From Clostridiales bacterium (lineage in GTDB: Bacteria; Bacillota; Clostridia; Oscillospirales; Oscillospiraceae), in NCBI GenBank assembly GCA_902363045.1, contig CABIYX010000004.1, forward strand, positions 75,567-139,566: a stretch of 64,000 nucleotides of DNA. Direction: 5' to 3'. The translations under genes and the position numbers were made by a program. Positions 1-7,982 of this stretch are shown here, piece after piece (position 1 is the stretch's first letter; every line of letters begins with the position of its first letter). The notes beneath the pieces were generated by a model. It did not search any database and was not told where the DNA came from. It saw only the letters and a list, made by a program, of their open reading frames with translations.

Positions 1-29
1 TTCTGTAACAGCTCTCCCGTGGAACTCAT
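1..29 (-). CDS. 5' end of an unidentified gene, cut by the window edge
   Basis: The minus strand has an ATG at 29 preceded by a GAGGTGAC ribosome-binding site. It reads MSSTGELLQ and then runs off the window. It lies downstream of the LacI-family gene in the same direction, with a copy of the repressor's own operator about 40 bases upstream, so it is probably a target of that repressor (inference). Nine residues are too few to name a product. Confidence 0.5.
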
Positions 30-66
30 AGACGTCACCTCTTTCTTATTTCTACTACAAAGTATA

Positions 67-87
67 TTTATTTTTACTAAAAATTCA
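67..87. promoter_or_regulatory. Second LacI-family operator copy
   Basis: Bases 67-84 are identical to 1202-1219, and both contain TTTTTACTAAAAA. Here the right arm departs from the palindrome in its last three bases. The site lies between the end of the LacI-family gene and the start of the gene at 29. LacI-family proteins bind palindromes of this length, so this is a likely operator (inference). Confidence 0.6.
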
Positions 88-149
88 ATCCATCTTTTGA
101 AGATTCAGAAAGTTCAGCGGCTTTGACAGAAAATCCCCTATCTTTCTGG

Positions 150-1187
150 TCATTCCGCCGGGACAGGCCCAGTGCTGCTCCGCACGGTCAGAGAAGATGA
201 CACCACCACCTTCAGTGGAACAGTACGTTCCGGCTCCCTTCCCGGGAGGGCCACCCGCTCCCGCAGCAGACGCAGGGCAGTGCGTGCCATCTCCTCCACA
301 TGGGCAGACACCGATGTCAGAGGCGGCTCCACCAGGGCGGAGCGGGGCGTGTCGTTGAAGGAAACCACCGACAGATCCTTCGGTGCGTCCAAACCGGCCA
401 GCCTCAGGGCCCGGATGACTCCAATGGCCGTCTCCTCATTGGCCGCCAGTAGCGCCGTGGGACGGCTCCCTCCGCCGGAGAGACGCTCTCCCACCGCCCG
501 GGCAGCCGCCTCCGTCTCCATGGGGCAGTCCAGCAGCCAGCCCCGGCAATCCAGTCCCCGGGCCGCGATCTGCTGGGCAAAGAGCTGGCGGCGCACCTCG
601 GGGGCCCGGCGGCCCAGGTCATCCAGCTTCCATTCCGGGCCGATAAAACCCACAGATCGGTGTCCCAGTTCCACCAAATGCTCCAGAGCCATAGAAATGC
701 CCAGAGAGAAGTTCAATACCACTGAGTCAAATCGACTCTCCAGCGGGGAAGAGTTTAAAAATACGATCTGAGGGCAGATGGACTCTAAGGCTGCGATCTG
801 TCCAGACCGAAACTTTCCAATGGCAATGATCCCATCCAGAGCCTCTCCCTCCGGAGTCAGGAATCCCTCTCCCCGGCTCTCTAAAGGCACCGCAGTATAC
901 TTCCGATCCAGGCATCCCTGGCGGACAAACCCACTGAGGTAGAGGTAGAAGGGGTCCTCCAGCTGCTGGGCCGGCGTGAGCATCTCTGCGATCCCCACCC
1001 GGAGCACCCCCTTGGGCGCCCGGCCCCTGCGGCTCCGTGTGGCGGTATAGTTCAGCCGCCCCGCCTCCTCCAGCACCTTTCTTCTGGCTTCCATGCTCAC
1101 CGACAGCGCTGGATCGCCCGACAGGATCCTGGAGATGGTGGCGGCGGAGTAGCCCGTCCGTTCCGCCAGCTCCCGCAGCGTAGCCAT
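150..1187 (-). CDS. LacI/GalR-family transcriptional repressor
   Basis: This 345-residue protein has a LacI-type N-terminus: an HTH at about residues 2-25 (LRELAERTGYSAATISRILS), a hinge near residues 45-60, and a periplasmic-binding-like effector domain to the C-terminus. LEHLVELGHRSVGFIG is the usual GalR/LacI core signature. The start has a GGGAGGGG ribosome-binding site. A perfect 21-bp palindrome lies just upstream and recurs before the next gene, which suggests autoregulation plus control of that gene. The mgl-type transporter and sugar-binding proteins nearby point to a sugar effector, perhaps a galactoside, but the ligand cannot be read from the sequence. Confidence 0.93.
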   Translation of the reverse strand: MATLRELAERTGYSAATISRILSGDPALSVSMEARRKVLEEAGRLNYTATRSRRGRAPKGVLRVGIAEMLTPAQQLEDPFYLYLSGFVRQGCLDRKYTAVPLESRGEGFLTPEGEALDGIIAIGKFRSGQIAALESICPQIVFLNSSPLESRFDSVVLNFSLGISMALEHLVELGHRSVGFIGPEWKLDDLGRRAPEVRRQLFAQQIAARGLDCRGWLLDCPMETEAAARAVGERLSGGGSRPTALLAANEETAIGVIRALRLAGLDAPKDLSVVSFNDTPRSALVEPPLTSVSAHVEEMARTALRLLRERVALPGREPERTVPLKVVVSSSLTVRSSTGPVPAE

Positions 1188-1201
1188 GGTGATCCCCTCC
1201 C

Positions 1202-1222
1202 TTTATTTTTACTAAAAATAAA
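1202..1222. promoter_or_regulatory. Perfect 21-bp palindromic operator upstream of the LacI-family gene
   Basis: The arms TTTATTTTTA and TAAAAATAAA flank a central C at 1212 and are perfect reverse complements. The site begins 15 bases upstream of the repressor start codon, where bound protein would block transcription. The copy at 67-87 shares 18 identical bases. Function as an operator is inferred from symmetry, duplication and position. Confidence 0.7.
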
Positions 1223-1260
1223 ATAGCACAGAACAGGAGGCGGCGCAAGTCCCCGGAGGG

Positions 1261-2346
1261 CTATTCCTCCAGAAAACTCCGGAAATTTTCCTGGTTGACC
1301 TTCCGGTAGGGAAGCCAGACATAGTGCTCTGCTGTCAGGTCGGCAGCCTGGGCCGGGTCCTCCCCGGCGTACAGAGACAGGGCCAGGTCCATCAGGACCT
1401 GGGGCATCTCCTTGGCGTTCTGCACCGTCCCACTGAGCGTCCCTGCCTCCATAGCCTCCAGTGCTGGAGCGGTGGCGTCCACACCCACGATCACAGGCAT
1501 CTCCTCCAGGGCCATTCCCGCCTCCAGAAGCACGTCGATGGCCCCCAGGGCCATATCGTCGTTGTTGGCAAAGACCGCCTCGATCTGGCCGCCAAACTCC
1601 TGATACCACTGGGACATCTTGGCCGCCGCCTGTCCCCGGTTCCAGTTTGCGGTATCGCTGGCCAGCTTCTCCACCAAAATCCCGGCATTGGTGAGGGTCT
1701 TGATGGAGTACTCCGTGCGCAGCAGGGCGTCCTGGTGGCTGGGCTCCCCCTCCAGCATCACATACTGGAGCACGCCGTCCCCGTTCCGGTCCACCCGCTC
1801 CCGGTCCTCCTGCCACTGCTCCCACACGATCTGTCCCTGAAATATCCCGGACTGCTCGCCTCTTGGCCCCACATAGTAGGCCCTCTCCCAGCGCTGGAGG
1901 TCCTCCTCCACCGGCTGGCGGTTGAAAAAGATCACCGGCACGCCGGCCTCCTCCGCCTTGTCCACGATCACCGCCGCCGCGGTGCGGTCCACCATGTTGA
2001 CGCACAGCACATCGCACCCCCAGTCCAAAAAGCGGTCCACCTGCTCCATCTGGAGGGTCTGGTTGCTCTGGCCGTCGGCGATGCTCAGGTTGATCTTCAG
2101 GGGGCTCTCCCCCTCCTTCTCCCGGGCCAGACGCTCCATCTCCTGGACCACATTGGAAATAAAGGTGTCGTCCTGCTGATAGATGGCCACGCCCACCCGG
2201 ACGGTCTCCGTCTTCTCCGTGCCCCGGCTCTCACAGCCGGACAGCAGAAGGGCGCAGGCCAGCAGTGCCGAAAGCGCGGCGGCCCGCCGCCGGTCAGGAC
2301 GTGACCGGGAACAGCAGCTTTTGATACTCTGGTTCATAGATCTCAT
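1261..2346 (-). CDS. MglB-like sugar-binding lipoprotein
   Basis: This 361-residue protein has a lipoprotein signal peptide (lipobox LLLSGC near residue 38) and a type-I periplasmic sugar-binding fold. VRVGVAIYQQDDTFISNV and GVDATAPALEAMEAG resemble MglB-type galactose/glucose-binding proteins. The start at 2346 overlaps the preceding gene by 53 bases. An ATG three codons downstream (2337) has better spacing from the GGGAGG site, so the true start may be there. It is the last gene of the regulator-kinase-binding protein operon, so it may feed the sensor rather than the transporter, because mglB has its own gene upstream. Ligand specificity is inferred only. Confidence 0.85.
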   Translation of the reverse strand: MRSMNQSIKSCCSRSRPDRRRAAALSALLACALLLSGCESRGTEKTETVRVGVAIYQQDDTFISNVVQEMERLAREKEGESPLKINLSIADGQSNQTLQMEQVDRFLDWGCDVLCVNMVDRTAAAVIVDKAEEAGVPVIFFNRQPVEEDLQRWERAYYVGPRGEQSGIFQGQIVWEQWQEDRERVDRNGDGVLQYVMLEGEPSHQDALLRTEYSIKTLTNAGILVEKLASDTANWNRGQAAAKMSQWYQEFGGQIEAVFANNDDMALGAIDVLLEAGMALEEMPVIVGVDATAPALEAMEAGTLSGTVQNAKEMPQVLMDLALSLYAGEDPAQAADLTAEHYVWLPYRKVNQENFRSFLEE

Positions 2347-3241
2347 CGCCTCCCACCACTGAAAAGGGCAGTGTCCCTGTCAGCGGCTCGGTCTTTTCGC
2401 CGGCCGCTCCCACCGCCTGCTGGACCGCCAGATAGCCCGCGGCGTATTCGCTCCAGGCCGCCACGGCGGAGATGGTCCCCCGCTCCAGCCAGGCGGCGAT
2501 CCGCCCGGTCACACCCACGCCGTAGAGGGCCGCGCCGCTGCCGGAGCGCTCCTTGATCTCGGCCGCGCGCTCTGTGGTCCCCGCCTCCAGTGCGACCACC
2601 TGTGCCAGGCTGCCCGCCTCATCCAGGCGGGCCAGCTCCTCCTCCCCGGTCTCCGACCAGCGGAGCACCGTGGCCCCGCCGCGGATCAGGGCGGCCTCCG
2701 CCGCCTCCACCCGGGCCCGCACCCCGGTATTCTCCGGGAGGCAGTCCAGAAGCAGAACGGTCCCGCCCCGGTACTCCTCCAGGGACCGCCGGGCCAGCGC
2801 CCGGCCCAGTGCCTCATTGTCCGGTGTGATCAGGGCCACGGCGCCGGGCAGCTCCGACTCCAGGGTCACTGTGGGGGTGTCCCCCGCCAGGGCCGCCCAC
2901 TCCGCGCCCAGGTCCGCCGGGTCCACCGGAGCCAGCACCAGCGCGTCGGTCCCCCGCTCCACCTCCCGGCAGAGGAGCTCCTTCTGCTCCTCCCGGTCGT
3001 TGTCCGCCCCGGGCGTCAGAAAGCGCAGCTCCGCCCCCAGATCGCCCGCCGCCTGCTCCATGCCCAGGCGGGTATTGGCCCAAAGGCCGCTGTCCGCACT
3101 GCGGATCAGCACGGAGACCTCCACCGGCTCCCGGCCGCGGTCCCGTCCCTCCAGATCCGGGGCGGCCAGGGACAGCAGCACCGCAGCCCCCAGCGTCACC
3201 AGAATGGCCAGCTGGATGATCCCGTTTCTCCGGTCTTTCAC
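2294..3241 (-). CDS. Membrane-anchored periplasmic-binding-like protein
   Basis: This 315-residue protein has one N-terminal hydrophobic segment (about residues 8-26) with no lipobox cysteine, then a type-I periplasmic-binding fold (VEVSVLIRSADSGLWANT, ALVLAPVDPADLG, VALITPDNEALG). It starts with GTG in a GTGA overlap with the kinase stop codon, so the two are probably translationally coupled. In known Firmicute systems, sugar-binding proteins encoded with YesM/LytS-type kinases present ligand to the sensor. I infer that role here: a non-releasable receptor subunit, not a transporter component. The fold call is solid and the partner role is inference. Confidence 0.8.
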   Translation of the reverse strand: MKDRRNGIIQLAILVTLGAAVLLSLAAPDLEGRDRGREPVEVSVLIRSADSGLWANTRLGMEQAAGDLGAELRFLTPGADNDREEQKELLCREVERGTDALVLAPVDPADLGAEWAALAGDTPTVTLESELPGAVALITPDNEALGRALARRSLEEYRGGTVLLLDCLPENTGVRARVEAAEAALIRGGATVLRWSETGEEELARLDEAGSLAQVVALEAGTTERAAEIKERSGSGAALYGVGVTGRIAAWLERGTISAVAAWSEYAAGYLAVQQAVGAAGEKTEPLTGTLPFSVVGGDEIYEPEYQKLLFPVTS

Positions 3242-5055
3242 GCGTCCGCCTCCTTCCGATAGGGCCGTGACTCCTCCTCGTCCAAGGCCGGCAGATGGAT
3301 CCGCACCAGCGTCCCCTCGTCCGGCTCGCTCTGGATGGTCAGCCCGTACTGCCGCCCGAAGGTGAGCTGGATCCGCTGGTGGACGTTGCGCACCCCGATG
3401 CCGGAGCCCTTGGTATTGATGGCGGGCCGGTGCTCCTCCAGCAGCTGCTCCGCCACCTCGGGACGCATCCCCATACCGTTGTCCTCCACATCGATGAATA
3501 GATCGTCCTCCCGGCGGTAGGCCCGGACCGAGATGACGCCCTCGTCCTCCGCCGCGGACATCCCGTGATAGATGGCGTTCTCCAGAATGGGCTGGACAAT
3601 GAGCTTCAGGGTATACAGCCCCTCGGTTCCGGGCTCCGCCGTGATCTCGGTGGTGAAGCGGTTCTTATACCGGATCTGCTGGATGTTCATATAGTGCCGG
3701 GCGTGCTCCAGCTCATCCGCTAGGGGGATGATACTGCTCCCCCGGCTCAGGGAGATGCGGAACAGCCGCGCCAGAGAGGTCACCATCTGGATGGCCTCGT
3801 CATACCGTCCGGCCTCCGTCATCCAAATCACCGAGTCCAGGGTATTGTACAGGAAGTGGGGGTTGATCTGGGACTGGAGCACCTCCAGTTCCGAGCGCCG
3901 CTTCTGCGCCTCCTGCTGGACGATGTCGTCCATCAGGTGGTGCATGGTGGACACCATGGAGCGGATGGACCGGCTCAGGTGCTGCACCTCATAGCAGCCC
4001 CGCTCCTCGATCTCCACATTGTCCCGGCCGGCCTCCAGTTCCTTGATGGAGCGCTCCAGCCGGCGGATGGGGTCGGAGATGTGGGCGGAGATCCGGAAGT
4101 TCAAAAAGGCCATCAGGAAGATGGAGAACAGCAGCAGCGACAGCCCGAAGAGCACCATCTGGTGGGAATCCGCCTCCAGATCCTCCATGGGCACCACGCC
4201 CACCAGCTTCCAGCCGGTGTAGCCCACGGTCTTGACCGTCACCTGCCGCTCCCGCCCCTGAAAGCGCTCCCGGTGGCTCCCGTCGGAGTAGTCCGCCGCC
4301 GCCCGGTTGTTCTCCTCCAGCAGTCCGGCGTAGATCAGCTGCTGCCGCGGGTGATAGATCAGCTCGCCGGAGCCGTCGATGAGATAGAGGTAGCCGCCGT
4401 TGGACAGCTGCACATCCCGGCAGATCTGCTCGATGCCGCTGAAGCTCATATCCACCAGCAGCACCCCCGTCTCGGTAACGCCGCCCCGGGTGAGCTGCAC
4501 CTGGCTGCTCAGCGAGACTACCCACCGGTAGCGGGCGTCCTGCTCCTGGAACAGGTTCTGGACATGGGGGGTGGAGAAGTGGAAATTCTCCATCTTTTTG
4601 ATGGCGGCCTGGAACCAGCCGCTGTCCCGAAGCTCCGCGTCCGGCTTCAGCTCGGACAGGGGCGCGGCGGAGACCAGCCGGCCCTTCTCGTCAAACACGG
4701 CGATGGACACGATGGACTCCCGGTTCTCCTCATACAAAAGACTCATGCTGGACTCCAGGGAGCCCTCCTCCAGATCGGTGTTCTTGATGATCCGGTAATA
4801 CAGGGTGTCGGACACCCGCATCATCCGCCGCAGATAGCCGTCCAGGTTCATGTTCACCTGGGCCAGGACCCGCTGGCTGTTGTCCTCCATCAGCTCGTAT
4901 GTGGTGGTGGAAAAGCGCAGGAACAGGCTCATGCCCATAAACACCATGCCCACAATGGCCACCGCGGTGAAGGAGAGGGAGATCACCATCTGGATCCCCA
5001 TGGCCCGATAGCGGCCCACCGCCTGCCCTGTCATCTTACGCAGCAGCTTTCCCAC
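3238..5055 (-). CDS. YesM-type sensor histidine kinase
   Basis: This 605-residue inner-membrane kinase has TM1 at about residues 20-47, a Cache-like extracytoplasmic domain at about 50-295, TM2 at about 300-325, a HAMP region, a His_kinase domain with phospho-acceptor His400 in QINPHFLYNTLDSVIWM, and a HATPase_c domain (ENAIYHG, DNGMGM). The start is GTG with an AAGGAGGG ribosome-binding site. The AraC-type regulator lies directly upstream and the binding-protein gene overlaps its stop codon. It probably phosphorylates that regulator in response to an extracellular sugar, alone or complexed with the neighbouring binding protein. Confidence 0.93.
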   Translation of the reverse strand: MGKLLRKMTGQAVGRYRAMGIQMVISLSFTAVAIVGMVFMGMSLFLRFSTTTYELMEDNSQRVLAQVNMNLDGYLRRMMRVSDTLYYRIIKNTDLEEGSLESSMSLLYEENRESIVSIAVFDEKGRLVSAAPLSELKPDAELRDSGWFQAAIKKMENFHFSTPHVQNLFQEQDARYRWVVSLSSQVQLTRGGVTETGVLLVDMSFSGIEQICRDVQLSNGGYLYLIDGSGELIYHPRQQLIYAGLLEENNRAAADYSDGSHRERFQGRERQVTVKTVGYTGWKLVGVVPMEDLEADSHQMVLFGLSLLLFSIFLMAFLNFRISAHISDPIRRLERSIKELEAGRDNVEIEERGCYEVQHLSRSIRSMVSTMHHLMDDIVQQEAQKRRSELEVLQSQINPHFLYNTLDSVIWMTEAGRYDEAIQMVTSLARLFRISLSRGSSIIPLADELEHARHYMNIQQIRYKNRFTTEITAEPGTEGLYTLKLIVQPILENAIYHGMSAAEDEGVISVRAYRREDDLFIDVEDNGMGMRPEVAEQLLEEHRPAINTKGSGIGVRNVHQRIQLTFGRQYGLTIQSEPDEGTLVRIHLPALDEEESRPYRKEADA

Positions 5056-5081
5056 ACGCGCCCTCCTTCCTCAGGCCGCGC

Positions 5082-6671
5082 CTACCGCTCTCCCCCCGCC
5101 CGGTATTTGGAGGGTGAGATGCCGAAGCGCCGCTTGAACACATAGCTGAAATAATTTGGATCGGTATATCCGGTCTTCTCCGCGATCAAATAGGTCTTGT
5201 CATCGCTCTCCAGCAGCAGCTGGGCCGCCCGCTCCATCCGCACATTGGTCACATAGGCAATGAAGCTCATCCCCTCCTCCCGCTTGAACAGGGTGGAGAA
5301 GTAGGCCGGAGACAGGTGGAGGTGGGTACACACGCTCTCCACGCTCAGCTCGCTGTCGGCATAGTGCTGGCTGATGTAGTGCTTGGCCCGCTCCACCGTC
5401 CGCCAGGCGGAGTCGCTCCGCTGGCGGCCCAGCAGCTCCCGCAGGTTGAGGCAGCGGTCCACGCACCAGTGCTCCAGCTCGTCCAGGGAGCGGAACTGAG
5501 AGATGGACACCACCCCGGTAAAGCCGGGGCCAAACACCGCCTCCAGCTCCACATCGCCCGCCCGGGCCAGCCGGATCAGGGCGGTGGTCAGCTCCAGCAG
5601 GAACAGGCTGCACTGGGCCAGGTCCATCCGGTGCTTCCGCAGCCGTTCCATCAGACTGCATACCAGCTCCTCCACCTGCTCCGCCGTCCCAAGCTTGACC
5701 GCGGTGGCCAGCTCCCGCTGGTCATCCTCGTCCAAGGACAGCTCCGCGGAGGTCCCCGGCTCGATGTCGCCGATATAGAGCACCCGGCCGCCCCCCATGA
5801 GCACCCGGTAGTCCAGGGCGGAGCGCGCCCCCTCGGTGGACTGGCGCAACTCTCCCAGGGCGGGGCAGGACAGCCCCACGCCCACCGTCAGCTCCAGGCC
5901 CAGATAGTTCAGCGCCAGGGCCCGCAGGCGCTCCAGCTCCTCCAGCAGGGTATAGGTCTGATCGGTCTGGGCCAGCAGGGCCACGCTGTCGTTGTACAGC
6001 ACCGTCCGCACCACGCAGTCCAGGCTGGCGTACTTGTTCAAAAAGCCCTGCACGGAGAGGAGCAGCAGCTCGTCCCGCTGCTCTGCATCCTCCAGACTGT
6101 CCACATCAAACAGAGCCACTGTCCAGGGCCCATCCGGCATCTGGATCTCATATCGGGCCGCCCGGTCCCCGATCTGCTCCGACCGGACCTGGCCGTCCAG
6201 CAGCCGGGTATAAAACAACTCTCTCAGCACGGGGAGACTCTCCTCGTACCGGCGGCGCAGGCTCTCCATGTCCCGCCGCTCCGCCTGCTGCTGGTCCAGC
6301 TGGTCCTTCAGCCGGAGGAGCACCCCGCTCATCTCCTGGGCGTTGATGGGCTTCATGATGTATTCCGACACGCCCATCCCCACCGCCTTGCGGGCGTATT
6401 CAAAGTCATCAAAGCCGGAAAATACCACCGTCTTGGCGGCAGGCAGGACCCGTTTCAGACGCCGGCACAGCTCCAGGCCGTCCATGAAGGGCATCTTGAT
6501 GTCGGTGAGCACCACATCCGGGCGGACCAGCTCGGCCAGCTCCAGGGCCTCCTCGCCGTTGTCCGCCTCCCCCGCCAGGGTGAAGCCCAGGCTGTCCCAG
6601 TCGATCTTCCGGCTGATCCCGGCCCGGATCTCTTCCTCGTCGTCCACCAGCAGCACCCGATAGCACTCCAC
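5082..6671 (-). CDS. YesN-type response regulator with AraC DNA-binding domain
   Basis: The protein is 529 residues from the GTG at 6671. The receiver domain (residues 4-125) has phospho-acceptor Asp57 in VVLTDIKMP. A long middle region follows, then a C-terminal AraC/XylS double HTH (ISQHYADSELSVESVCTHLH, IAEKTGYTDPNYFSYVFKRR). The frame is open up to 6845, but an extended -10 promoter at 6786-6791 puts the transcript start near 6778 and a terminator occupies 6847-6873. That rules out an ATG at 6845 and favours the GTG, where the receiver homology begins. It is the first gene of the operon with the kinase and two binding proteins, and a likely activator of the mgl genes (inference). Confidence 0.9.
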   Translation of the reverse strand: MECYRVLLVDDEEEIRAGISRKIDWDSLGFTLAGEADNGEEALELAELVRPDVVLTDIKMPFMDGLELCRRLKRVLPAAKTVVFSGFDDFEYARKAVGMGVSEYIMKPINAQEMSGVLLRLKDQLDQQQAERRDMESLRRRYEESLPVLRELFYTRLLDGQVRSEQIGDRAARYEIQMPDGPWTVALFDVDSLEDAEQRDELLLLSVQGFLNKYASLDCVVRTVLYNDSVALLAQTDQTYTLLEELERLRALALNYLGLELTVGVGLSCPALGELRQSTEGARSALDYRVLMGGGRVLYIGDIEPGTSAELSLDEDDQRELATAVKLGTAEQVEELVCSLMERLRKHRMDLAQCSLFLLELTTALIRLARAGDVELEAVFGPGFTGVVSISQFRSLDELEHWCVDRCLNLRELLGRQRSDSAWRTVERAKHYISQHYADSELSVESVCTHLHLSPAYFSTLFKREEGMSFIAYVTNVRMERAAQLLLESDDKTYLIAEKTGYTDPNYFSYVFKRRFGISPSKYRAGGER

Positions 6672-6785
6672 GCCGTTCGCCCCCTTCCCCGGCCCCGCTC
6701 CGGAGCCCGCCGGCTTCTCCGGTGCCGGAGAGACAGTCTCACGAGCCGGCGGCGCGCTCTTTTTCTCATGGCCGTTCTCCCGGCC

Positions 6786-6814
6786 ATTATACCATATCCC
6801 GCTCCATCTTTCCA
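6786..6814 (-). promoter_or_regulatory. Extended -10 promoter of the sensor operon
   Basis: On the minus strand, TGGAAA (6814-6809), a 17-base spacer and TATAAT (6791-6786) preceded by TGG form an extended -10 promoter. It lies just after the mgl terminator, giving the regulator-kinase operon its own transcription start and fixing the regulator's start codon downstream. Confidence 0.75.
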
Positions 6815-6846
6815 GCATACTGCCCGTTTCTCCTTTCTGGCACAAA

Positions 6847-6873
6847 GGGCGCGCCGCTTGTCACGGCGCGCCC
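6847..6873 (-). terminator. Terminator after mglC
   Basis: A perfect 10-bp GC stem (GGGCGCGCCG with CGGCGCGCCC, 7-base loop) is followed on the minus strand by TTTGTG. It sits just past the mglC stop and ends the mgl transcript before the sensor operon. Confidence 0.75.
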
Positions 6874-6893
6874 CAATCAAAAGTCCGATGCGA

Positions 6894-7964
6894 TTATTTC
6901 TTGACCAGATATTTGCGCATATCCAGGGCGCAGGCAAACAGGATAATGCCGCCCTTGACCAGATAGATCAGGTCCTGATTGACGCTGGCCATGTTCAGGC
7001 CCACGAAGATCAGGCGGAGCAGCAGCACGCCGATCACAATGCCGCGGATCTTGCCGATGCCGCCCACGAAGGAGACGCCGCCGATGACGCAGGCGGCGAT
7101 GCCGTCCAGCTCGTAGTTCAGGCCGGTGTTGGCGGTGTTGGAGCCCACGCGGGCGCCCTCCACAAAGCCGGTCCAGCCGTACATGGCGCCGGCCAGGGCA
7201 AAGACCAGCACGGTGGTCATCAGCACGTTGACGCCGGACACCCGGGCGGCCTCCTCATTGGAGCCCAGAGCGAACATATTCTTGCCGAAGGTGGTCTTGT
7301 TCCAGATAAACCACATGACGGCCGCCAGCAGGATGGCGAACCACACATAGTTGGGGATGGGAGTGCTGGTGCCGTTTCCGGTGGGCACACTGATGATGGA
7401 GCCCTTGATAAAGTCGCTGTAGCTCTTATCCAGACCGGAGATGGCCATGCCGCCGTTGTTGCCCATCTTGACGTACAGCAGCAGGCAGGAGTACAGGATC
7501 AGCTGGGTGCCCAGGGTGACGATGAAGGGATGCAGCTTGAACTTGGCCACGAAGAAGCCGTTGAACACGCCCACCGCGGCGCCGATGCCCATGGCGATCA
7601 GGATGACCACGGGGATGGGCAGGGTGCCGATCTCAGGCCACATCTTGTTGGAGGTGGTGACCGCCTGGAGCAGGGACGCGGAGATACAGGCGGTCAGGCC
7701 CACGCAGCGGCCGGCGGACAGGTCGGTGCCGGTCAGCACGATACAGCCGGCGATCCCCAGGGCCAGGGGCAGATAGGCTGCCGTCTGGGAGAGGATGTTG
7801 ATGAGGGAACTTGGCCTGAGGAAGTTGGAGTTCTTAAACACCTGGATATAGATGACTGCAACGATCATCAAAATGTACAGGGCATTATCCAGCAGCAGAT
7901 CAACTGCTTTTTTCGAGTCGAAGCTCTTGGCCTTTGCGGCCAACTCTTTGGATTCGTTGCTCAT
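6894..7964 (-). CDS. mglC: Galactose/methyl-galactoside-type ABC permease
   Basis: This 356-residue polytopic membrane protein of the BPD_transp_2 family (RbsC/MglC) starts LLLDNALYILMIVAVIY and contains LTGTDLSAGRCVGL and CVIGGVSFVGGIG, motifs typical of MglC. It forms the channel of the importer with two copies of the ATPase encoded just upstream. The start has an AGAGGAGG ribosome-binding site. It is the last gene of mglBAC, 18 bases after mglA, and a strong terminator follows. Galactoside is the best guess for the substrate; glucose is also known for this family. Confidence 0.92.
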   Translation of the reverse strand: MSNESKELAAKAKSFDSKKAVDLLLDNALYILMIVAVIYIQVFKNSNFLRPSSLINILSQTAAYLPLALGIAGCIVLTGTDLSAGRCVGLTACISASLLQAVTTSNKMWPEIGTLPIPVVILIAMGIGAAVGVFNGFFVAKFKLHPFIVTLGTQLILYSCLLLYVKMGNNGGMAISGLDKSYSDFIKGSIISVPTGNGTSTPIPNYVWFAILLAAVMWFIWNKTTFGKNMFALGSNEEAARVSGVNVLMTTVLVFALAGAMYGWTGFVEGARVGSNTANTGLNYELDGIAACVIGGVSFVGGIGKIRGIVIGVLLLRLIFVGLNMASVNQDLIYLVKGGIILFACALDMRKYLVKK

Positions 7965-7982
7965 GGTTCTTTTCCTCCTCTT

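Noticed and set aside
6671..6845. Upstream start of the response regulator at 6845
   Set aside because: The extra residues precede the receiver domain, overlap the mgl terminator, and lie upstream of the predicted transcript start.
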